From Desulfobacteraceae bacterium (GTDB lineage: Bacteria; Desulfobacterota; Desulfobacteria; Desulfobacterales; DAOWNP01), in assembly GCA_030642545.1 (NCBI GenBank), contig DAOWNP010000199.1, forward strand, positions 1-5,098: a stretch of 5,098 nt of DNA. The letters run 5' to 3'. The notes below the pieces were generated by a model that did no database searches, had not been told where the DNA came from, and saw only the letters and a list, made by a program, of their open reading frames with translations. The position numbers and the translations under genes were made by a program. Below are positions 1 to 5,082 of the stretch, one piece after another. How positions within the stretch are numbered: position 1 is the stretch's first letter; the number at the start of each line of letters is the position of its first letter.

Positions 1-1
1 A

Positions 2-42
2 TAAGGAACGTGGATGAAATAACTTCCACAAATAGGCACATA
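2..42 (+). repeat. Interspersed ~42-bp repeat, copy 1
   Basis: This segment aligns with 4959-5000: 27 of 31 bases match without a gap from TAAGGAACGTG through ACTTCCACAAA, then a one-base indel, then AGGCACATA identical in both. Inside it GGAA (5-8) can pair with TTCC (24-27), and GTGGA (10-14) with TCCAC (25-29), so it could fold as a small hairpin. It may continue left of the window. The size, intergenic position and weak internal dyad resemble REP-type elements. The family is not recognised. Confidence 0.7.
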
Positions 43-159
43 GATTGGGGTTAGATTTGTTTGATCTGAAAACTCAAAAACAGATGGAATAGCTGGCTTC
101 TTTTGATGTTTTTGTGATTTTAGATCGGGCAAAGATGAATTGGAATCTATTATGTATAA

Positions 160-191
160 TTGCAGAAAAGCCGTTTTGTCCACATTCCTAA
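160..191 (-). repeat. Interspersed repeat, inverted partial copy 3
   Basis: Read on the minus strand this segment matches the first 30 or so bases of the repeat found at 4959. About 24 of 30 aligned positions are identical, with a two-base insertion in this copy. The core is AGGAAtGTGgACAAAAC against AGGAAcGTGaACAAAAC. All substitutions against the 4959 copy appear to be transitions. It faces copy 1 (2-42), so together they form a ~190-bp unit with imperfect inverted ends. Its other end lacks the AGGCACATA part. Confidence 0.5.
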
Positions 192-322
192 TCAAAAAGA
201 GAAAATATAAAGGAAAGTAAGATTTAAAATAATATTGGGTTCAGTTTTAATTTCACAATAGAAATAAGCTATGACATATGATGGATGGTATTATAACCAA
301 ACCCATAGTATAAAATATATTA

Positions 323-718
323 CTATATTTTTCTTTTTTTAAGCCCTATAAATACAAGCAAAGTAATTGTTAGCAGAGAAAAAATATAATTGGGGACAAT
401 ACTTTTTATTTTGGAATTATCTGTCAATGCTTTCTTATTATAAAACTCTTTCTCACCAATTTCAGAAATTCTATTATTATGTTCTTTTACGATCTTAATT
501 TTAAGCAATGATACATCCATCATGCTTGTTGAAGATAAAACAGATTTAAATTTATTTTCAGATAAAGCATCTATATCAATCCAGATTAAACCAGTTGTTT
601 TATCTGTAATATATTTTATATCATCAACATCCGACAAATCAACATTAGCAGCCTGAGAAATACTTAAAAAAAAATTAAATATTGCTATAGTCAGTAGAAA
701 TCGTAACATGGCATTCAT
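323..718 (-). CDS. Small exported protein with C-terminal PEP-CTERM-like sorting tail
   Basis: This 131-residue protein is predicted to be exported and then held in the membrane by its C-terminus. Residues 1-23 form a signal peptide (Arg6, hydrophobic 7-20, likely cleavage after S21-Q-A23). Residues 38-50 contain 'DKTTGLIWIDID', close to the TGLxWLD motif common in PEP-CTERM cargo proteins. Residues 51-105 are polar and unrecognised, and the protein is shorter than typical members. The tail is V108-P109-N110, a hydrophobic segment at about 111-126, then KKRK (127-130), which is the layout of an exosortase signal, but with VPN in place of VPEP. Start M1 is chosen because GAAGG lies 8 bases upstream; M4 would sit too far from it. 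The gene is 217 bp downstream of the TPR lipoprotein gene on the same strand and ends in TAG. It could instead be a simple tail-anchored exported protein; the export prediction is firmer than the sorting role. Confidence 0.8.
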   Translation of the reverse strand: MNAMLRFLLTIAIFNFFLSISQAANVDLSDVDDIKYITDKTTGLIWIDIDALSENKFKSVLSSTSMMDVSLLKIKIVKEHNNRISEIGEKEFYNKKALTDNSKIKSIVPNYIFSLLTITLLVFIGLKKRKI

Positions 719-726
719 AGTTATTT

Positions 727-733
727 CCTTCTT
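727..733 (-). promoter_or_regulatory. Ribosome binding site of the small exported protein
   Basis: Read on the minus strand this is AAGAAGG, followed by AAATAACT and the ATG at 718-716. The spacing of 8 bases is ideal and decides the start at 718 over the internal ATG at 709-707. Confidence 0.75.
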
Positions 734-880
734 TATAATATATAAATATAATAACTAAAATATCTGAATTGCCTCGTACAATTTCCTGTAGCAACGTCAA
801 AACAACTCAAAAAGCGTAAAGCTATTTTTTAAAAAAATCTCATAAAAAGATCTTTTTTATCAGAAAGAATAAATAATGTA

Positions 881-909
881 AAGATAAAAAAAGCTTAAAC
901 AAGTGACAA
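881..909 (-). promoter_or_regulatory. Candidate sigma-70-type promoter for the small exported protein
   Basis: On the minus strand, TTGTCA (909-904) and TATCTT (886-881) are separated by exactly 17 bases. These match the -35 and -10 consensus at 5 of 6 and 4 of 6 positions. Transcription would begin near 874 and leave a leader of about 155 bases before the ATG. In DNA this AT-rich such matches also occur by chance. Confidence 0.3.
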
Positions 910-935
910 TAATTAATTTTTTTTGCTATTGATAT

Positions 936-3248
936 TTACAAATTTATAGAAATTTCAGAGGGATAGTTTTTCAGAAAGTGATTTTGATAAGGCAGAAAAA
1001 GATCTTTATCTGCTTTTTCTGCTCTTTTTATTAACTTTGATGCTTTGTTATATTGTCCCTTTTTATAAAAAACCATACTCATATGGTAATTTATAACAGG
1101 CTTCTCTGGTGCTTTTAAAAAAGCTGAATTTATTTTTTTAAAAGCCTTGTCTATCTTGTTTTTTTTATAAAAAATCCAGCCTATAGTATCAACAATATCA
1201 GGATTGTCAGGTTTTATTTTTTGTGCTTTTTTTGCAAATAATAATGCTCTATCCAAATCCTTTTCGTAAACATAACATTCACTTATCAAAAAAGCGATAT
1301 TGTTTAATGCCGGCCAAAACTCAGGTTTTAACTCAAGCAGCTTTTCATATGTATTTATAGCTTCTTTAGGTTTATTTACAATTTCATAAAAACAGGCAAG
1401 CAAAAAATAATTCGACATATTTGTAGAATTTTCTTCAATATTAGATTGTAATTTAAAAATAACATTATTTTTATCCAAAAAAGTTATGTAAAACCTAAGA
1501 AGATTTTCATAAGGGAGAAACCACATAGGATTTGTTTTTATAGCTTTTTGAAAATAGAGTTCTGCATCAGCATATTGTTTTTTTTCAACATATATTTTCC
1601 CTAAAAAATCATAAAAAAAAGCATCGTGCTTATTATATTTTATTTGTCTCCTGCATTCTGAGATAGCTGTTTCATATTTTTTTTGTTTCATGTAAAGTTT
1701 TATTAAAAAAGAAAAAAGAATTTCTGAATCACAATTTTTTTTATATCCTTTTTTAATCCAGGCAACTGCTTTATCAGTTTTTTCTTGTTTTTCATAGAGA
1801 TACGCAAGTTTATAATAAGCTTCATCCTCTTCAGGGTATATATCTATTGCTTTTTTGTATTGATCTGCAGCGTCGTTAACTTTTCCCAAAAGTAATAATA
1901 AATCAGACAAACAAACTCTTGTTGAATAATTATCTGGATAAATTTTTAGAATTTTCAAATAACAGCTCTTTGCTTTGTCATAATTTTTTTTCAGGATATA
2001 ATTACTTGCAAGATAATCTAAAATTTGTCTTGATTCAGAATTGATATTTAATGCTTTTTCCAGGACTTTTATAGATAAATTTATTTTATTTTTTAAACAA
2101 TATGCTCTACTTAAACCAATATATCCTGGAATAAAATCACAAGATCTCTTTAAAACTACTTTAAACTCAAAAATAGCATTATCAACATCTTTTTTATTTA
2201 AATAAATATTTCCATTAATAAAATGAGCGTTAATATTATCAGGATCATACTTTAAGACGTTATGAATACATTTTTTAGCAGAGATATATTTTTTTTCCTG
2301 AAAAAATAATTTTGATAACAACTCATTAATATAAATAAATTCAGAATCAATAGGAGTCTTATTAATAGATAAATATTTTTTTAAAATAATAATAGCTTTT
2401 TTATTTTCACCCTGCTCTATATAAATATTACTAAGCAAAACATATAAAATAAAATCGTGCCCGCTTTCCTGAATATTTTTTACCAATTCTTTTTCAGCGT
2501 CAATAAACTTATTTTTTGAAATATAAAATTTTGCCAAATTCAGCTTATTATCATAAGCTTTGTCACTATTAAATATATCAATATTTTTTATAAGAGTTAA
2601 TGCTTTTTGCTCATATCCTAAGTCCCAATACAAGTCTGCTAAACACAACTGCAGTTCAGTTGAATTTGGATTTGCATATATTCCTCTTATAAGAATTTCT
2701 TCAGCACTACTATGGTCTTTTTCTCTAATATGAGCAGAAAAAAGTTTTATATATGTTTCAGGTTTATTAATACCTATCTTTAACAATTCATAAAATTTTT
2801 GTTTTGCTTTTTTTATTTCATTTTTTTCTAAAAAAACTTCACCTTTTAAAAATAGAGCCTCGTAATTTTCAGGTTCTATAAAAAGCACTCCATCTGCATA
2901 ATCCAAAGCCATATCTAATTTTTTTTCAACAAGACATATTTTCCCTGCCTGAATAGATGCTCTCTTATGTTTTTTATCAAGAGCTAAAGCTTTTATAAAA
3001 TTTTTGTAAGCTTGTTTTATGTTTTTTTCTTTTAAACAAATTAAACCCAAAAAATAATAACCATCAGATAATCCTGAATCAATCATAATAGAATTTTCAA
3101 TATTTAATCTGGCATTTATATAATCACCTTTTTTATATAATTCTTTACCTTTATCTAAAAACATTACTTTTCTTTCTTGTGGTCCACCACAAGAAAGAAA
3201 AGTAAAAAATAATATATATATATATATTTTAATATTATGCTTCTTCAT
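936..3248 (-). CDS. TPR-repeat outer-membrane lipoprotein, PrsT-like (EPS/exosortase-associated)
   Basis: This 770-residue protein is a lipid-anchored TPR scaffold. K2-K3 and hydrophobic residues 7-18 lead to F17-L18-S19-C20, a usable lipobox; Cys20 would be lipidated, and Gly21-Gly22 rather than Asp after it suggest the outer membrane. From about residue 30 to 750 the protein is back-to-back TPR helices, on the order of 20 units. Clear ones lie near 62-91 (GYYFLGLICLKEKNIKQAYK), 341-367, 476-504, 543-573 and 646-680, and the C-terminal part has 'DNPDIVDTIGWIFYKKNKIDKAF' style repeats. No enzyme domain is seen. TPR lipoproteins of this plan (PrsT) accompany exosortase and exopolysaccharide genes, which agrees with the transferase gene 14 bp upstream, probably co-transcribed. 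The start lacks a Shine-Dalgarno sequence and the signal-peptide codons include an AT dinucleotide run and a large palindrome. The TPR lipoprotein call is firm; the PrsT assignment is an inference from architecture and context. Confidence 0.85.
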   Translation of the reverse strand: MKKHNIKIYIYILFFTFLSCGGPQERKVMFLDKGKELYKKGDYINARLNIENSIMIDSGLSDGYYFLGLICLKEKNIKQAYKNFIKALALDKKHKRASIQAGKICLVEKKLDMALDYADGVLFIEPENYEALFLKGEVFLEKNEIKKAKQKFYELLKIGINKPETYIKLFSAHIREKDHSSAEEILIRGIYANPNSTELQLCLADLYWDLGYEQKALTLIKNIDIFNSDKAYDNKLNLAKFYISKNKFIDAEKELVKNIQESGHDFILYVLLSNIYIEQGENKKAIIILKKYLSINKTPIDSEFIYINELLSKLFFQEKKYISAKKCIHNVLKYDPDNINAHFINGNIYLNKKDVDNAIFEFKVVLKRSCDFIPGYIGLSRAYCLKNKINLSIKVLEKALNINSESRQILDYLASNYILKKNYDKAKSCYLKILKIYPDNYSTRVCLSDLLLLLGKVNDAADQYKKAIDIYPEEDEAYYKLAYLYEKQEKTDKAVAWIKKGYKKNCDSEILFSFLIKLYMKQKKYETAISECRRQIKYNKHDAFFYDFLGKIYVEKKQYADAELYFQKAIKTNPMWFLPYENLLRFYITFLDKNNVIFKLQSNIEENSTNMSNYFLLACFYEIVNKPKEAINTYEKLLELKPEFWPALNNIAFLISECYVYEKDLDRALLFAKKAQKIKPDNPDIVDTIGWIFYKKNKIDKAFKKINSAFLKAPEKPVINYHMSMVFYKKGQYNKASKLIKRAEKADKDLFLPYQNHFLKNYPSEISINL
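992..1022 (-). repeat. 10-bp inverted repeat near the 3' end of the TPR gene
   Basis: GCAGAAAAAG (992-1001) and CTTTTTCTGC (1013-1022) are perfect inverted arms around an 11-base loop. In the mRNA they form a hairpin about 55-85 bases before the stop codon, in the codons for residues about 743-753. No U-run follows, so it is not an intrinsic terminator. It may be a 3'-end stabilising hairpin or a chance product of AT-rich coding sequence. Confidence 0.45.
3164..3205 (-). repeat. Perfect 19-bp inverted repeat with 4-base loop over the lipobox codons
   Basis: Bases 3164-3182 and 3187-3205 are exact reverse complements, and the loop TCCA (3183-3186) is itself partly complementary at its edges. 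In the mRNA this is a 19-bp stem with a UGGA loop. The 5' arm is almost all pyrimidine and the 3' arm almost all purine. It covers codons 15-28, with the lipidated Cys20 codon (3191-3189) inside the 5' arm. The stem is followed two bases later by five U residues (in ATGTTTTTAG), so it has a terminator-like outline. A hairpin this long and exact is exceptional inside a coding region. Confidence 0.9.
3212..3227 (-). repeat. (AT)8 dinucleotide run in the signal-peptide codons
   Basis: Eight uninterrupted AT units lie within the codons for residues about 7-13 (I-K-I-Y-I-Y-I) of the TPR lipoprotein. Gain or loss of one unit would shift the frame early in the gene, so this is a possible slippage site. 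Four units or fewer would be expected by chance at most positions, but AT-rich DNA raises the background. Confidence 0.7.
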
Positions 3249-3262
3249 GTAAAAAAATAAAA

Positions 3263-4927
3263 TTAATATATTAAATAGATAAAACTTTTAACAGAAACAA
3301 CCATAAAAATCAGGGTCGTACTATGTACAAACCATCTATACTCAGTATTCTTAAACTCTTTTCTAAGCTCACCGGTTAAAACCTCGTAAGAAAACAGATA
3401 AATAATAATTTTTACTGCTACAAAAACCATATTATAATTTTCATTACCTGCATTCTCTATAAAAGGTACTACCATAACCATAATAAAAACCAAAAAATCT
3501 GTAGGGCTGCTTTTAAATCCTTTTTTTCTCCTTGTAAATCTTAAAATTAAAATAGCAAGCAGACCAAGAAAGGCAAATGCAAAATTATAAAATAATAATA
3601 TAATATCTGTTACAAATGATCCTGGTGCTGATTCACTTAGAAATATTAAACAAGGAATAACTAAGTACAAGGTAATTCGTAAAATAATTTCTATTTTCTC
3701 TTTTTTTTTATTTATTGCTATTGCTATAACTAAAGTAAATAAAATTAACAAACCCGTAAAAACAACAGGCATTTTCCCAATAATAAAACATATAAAAATA
3801 AATAAAAATAAAAACCACGCTACAAATATTTTGTTTAATATTGTAATAAAAACCCCATCATCTTTAAGCTTCTTCAACCTTCCTTTGATGACTGTATCAA
3901 AATACTTATATCGGTTTAACTTTAATTTGAATTTGTCAGCAATAATAAATAAAAAAATTACTATACTGGAAAATCCAAAATAATAAGCTACAAGAAACCA
4001 GTCTGTATAATATCTGAAATAAAACGCTGAAATAACTAAAAAAGCTTGAAGTATATAAATTAAAAAGACAGCTTCTGTATGAAAAAATCCTACATGCATA
4101 AGCTTATGATGAAAATGATTTTTATCAGCCTTAAACGGTGATTTTTTTTTAAAAATACGTTCAAACATAACCATAAAGGTATCAAGAATAGGGAAACCAA
4201 GTAAAAACAATGGTAAAACAGGACTTACAGAAGCTTGCCCCTGTGTTAATTTTATAGCTAAAATAATTCCTGAAAATCCTAAAAACTGACTTCCTGCATC
4301 CCCCATAAATATTTTGGCAGGATAAGAGTTAAATCTTAAAAATCCAAAAATACCTCCTGTTATAGCAATAGAAAAAAAGACAATATCCATTTCACTGCTT
4401 AGATAGGCAAGATAGCCTATACATACAAAACTTATAAGAGACAGACCTCCTGCAAGCCCATCCAAACCATCGGAAAGATTAAATGCATTAGTTACTCCAA
4501 CAATAGTTATAGTAGTTAAAGGTATTGCGAGAAAATCAGGCAGAAGAAAACCTTCAGGTAAAAACAAACCAATATTGGTTATCTTTATTCCACCATAAAC
4601 AATTATAAGTATGGCAGCTACAAATTGTCCTGCAAGCTTTTCTATATAACTAAATTCATAAATATCATCAGCAAAACCACATAAAACAATTATTAAAGAG
4701 CTTATTAAAAAAAAACACAAAAAATCAGTCATTGTAATCCACATAAAAATTGCCGGTAAAATACCAATAAACATGGCAATACCACCAACTTTAGTTATAG
4801 GATTTTCATGCATTGTTCTATTATTTGGATAGTCATATAAATCCTTCTCAATTGCATATCTTTTTAAAACCGGAATAATTGCAATAGTTAAAAAAATAGA
4901 TATAAAAAGAGCTGAAAAAACCTGCAT
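3263..4927 (-). CDS. WecA/MraY-superfamily polyprenyl-phosphate sugar-1-phosphate transferase with C-terminal membrane extension
   Basis: This 554-residue integral membrane enzyme is predicted to transfer a sugar-1-phosphate (often GlcNAc-1-P from the UDP-sugar) to undecaprenyl phosphate, the first step of polysaccharide repeat-unit assembly. Family motifs appear in order: H40-ENPITKVGG, the Asp pair D87-D88 in GFADDIY, N147-AFNLSDGLDGLAGG-161 with D153 and D156, G209-DAGS-213, and the cytoplasmic H271-FHHKL motif after SPFKADKN. The first ~330 residues carry about 11 membrane segments and match a whole WecA/TagO-type protein. Residues ~335-554 are extra: a basic linker (331-355) and about six more hydrophobic segments (366-384, 388-404, 414-432, 440-463, 476-492, 535-553) that I do not recognise. 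AAAGG six bases upstream supports the start. The TPR lipoprotein gene follows after 14 bp, implying an exopolysaccharide operon. The exact sugar cannot be read from the sequence. Confidence 0.9.
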   Translation of the reverse strand: MQVFSALFISIFLTIAIIPVLKRYAIEKDLYDYPNNRTMHENPITKVGGIAMFIGILPAIFMWITMTDFLCFFLISSLIIVLCGFADDIYEFSYIEKLAGQFVAAILIIVYGGIKITNIGLFLPEGFLLPDFLAIPLTTITIVGVTNAFNLSDGLDGLAGGLSLISFVCIGYLAYLSSEMDIVFFSIAITGGIFGFLRFNSYPAKIFMGDAGSQFLGFSGIILAIKLTQGQASVSPVLPLFLLGFPILDTFMVMFERIFKKKSPFKADKNHFHHKLMHVGFFHTEAVFLIYILQAFLVISAFYFRYYTDWFLVAYYFGFSSIVIFLFIIADKFKLKLNRYKYFDTVIKGRLKKLKDDGVFITILNKIFVAWFLFLFIFICFIIGKMPVVFTGLLILFTLVIAIAINKKKEKIEIILRITLYLVIPCLIFLSESAPGSFVTDIILLFYNFAFAFLGLLAILILRFTRRKKGFKSSPTDFLVFIMVMVVPFIENAGNENYNMVFVAVKIIIYLFSYEVLTGELRKEFKNTEYRWFVHSTTLIFMVVSVKSFIYLIY

Positions 4928-4933
4928 ATAGTA

Positions 4934-4938
4934 CCTTT
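4934..4938 (-). promoter_or_regulatory. Ribosome binding site of the transferase gene
   Basis: On the minus strand AAAGG is followed by TACTAT and the ATG at 4927. The six-base spacing is normal and supports M1 as the start. Confidence 0.65.
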
Positions 4939-4958
4939 TATTTTACAATTCCATTGTT

Positions 4959-5000
4959 TAAGGAACGTGAACAAAACAACTTCCACAAACCAGGCACATA
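4959..5000 (+). repeat. Interspersed ~42-bp repeat, copy 2
   Basis: This copy matches 2-42 (27 of 31 bases, then a one-base indel, then AGGCACATA). It lies about 30 bp upstream of the transferase ATG, in the opposite reading sense to the gene. It keeps the GGAA/TTCC dyad (4962-4965 with 4981-4984), but the GTGGA/TCCAC pairing of copy 1 is interrupted here. Sequence beyond AGGCACATA differs from the flank of copy 1, so the shared module ends there. Confidence 0.75.
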
Positions 5001-5082
5001 AATAATTTCACTGCGTTATAAGCTCAGAGATATATACTATTCTCTTGTATTATCTCATCTTTAAGGCCTTGTGAAATTTATT
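5000..5082. repeat. Imperfect 12-bp inverted repeat spanning 59 bases
   Basis: AAATAATTTCAC (5000-5011) and GTGAAATTTATT (5071-5082) are inverted copies at 10 of 12 positions, with AATTTCAC/GTGAAATT perfect. The spacing is 59 bases. It starts where the interspersed repeat copy 2 ends and may be part of the same composite element, or a chance match in AT-rich DNA. Confidence 0.35.

Larger units (their letters stand above)
1..322. other. Gene-poor 3' flank with an inverted pair of short repeats
   Basis: I see no convincing gene here. The stretch holds two copies of a short interspersed repeat (2-42 and, inverted, 160-191), described separately. On the minus strand one frame is free of stops from 240 down to the window edge (80 codons). 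It has no ATG, no good ribosome binding site, and is made largely of the repeat pair, so I do not call it a gene. On the plus strand, frame-3 reading from about 93 to 191 gives a 32-codon fragment without a start. No intrinsic terminator is visible downstream of the small gene that ends at 323. Confidence 0.6.
719..935. other. Intergenic spacer between TPR gene and small exported protein gene
   Basis: This is a 217-bp AT-rich spacer with no gene on either strand. It holds a candidate promoter (881-909) and a good ribosome binding site (727-733), with a run of TATA-like words at about 734-760 that could serve as -10 elements but lack a clear -35 partner. A short perfect AT-rich palindrome lies at 844-857 (AAAAAGA/TCTTTTT). 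No GC-containing hairpin followed by a U-run is seen after the TPR stop codon, so read-through from the upstream operon is possible. I did not find a sigma-54 site of the TGGCAC-N5-TTGC type. Confidence 0.5.

Noticed and set aside
93..191. Plus-strand fragment reading ...LDRAKMNWNLLCIIAEK, loosely like the C-terminus of an IS transposase
   Set aside because: It is 32 codons without a start, an in-frame stop lies just before it, and no catalytic motif or longer homologous stretch is visible. The resemblance is too short to call a transposase remnant.
312..331. 8-bp inverted repeat (AAAATATA/TATATTTT) over the stop codon of the small gene
   Set aside because: It is made only of A and T and no U-run follows it on the minus strand, so it is not a credible terminator.
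844..857. Palindrome AAAAAGA/TCTTTTT in the 719-935 spacer
   Set aside because: It is AT-rich with no loop and no adjoining features. Operators often look like this, but so does background in this sequence.
907..931. CAATA...TATTG hairpin just after the TPR stop codon as a terminator
   Set aside because: A five-pair AT-rich stem with a 15-base loop and no proper U-run would be too weak to end transcription.
719..935. Sigma-54 (-24/-12) promoter expected for PrsR/RpoN-controlled PEP-CTERM genes
   Set aside because: No TGGCAC-N5-TTGC match is present on the minus strand; the nearest word, TTGACGTTGC at about 791-800, lacks the required spacing and the GG/GC pair.
4403..4420. ATAGGC/GCCTAT 6-bp inverted repeat inside the transferase gene
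   Set aside because: Six-bp arms with a 6-base loop are common by chance in a coding region of this length.
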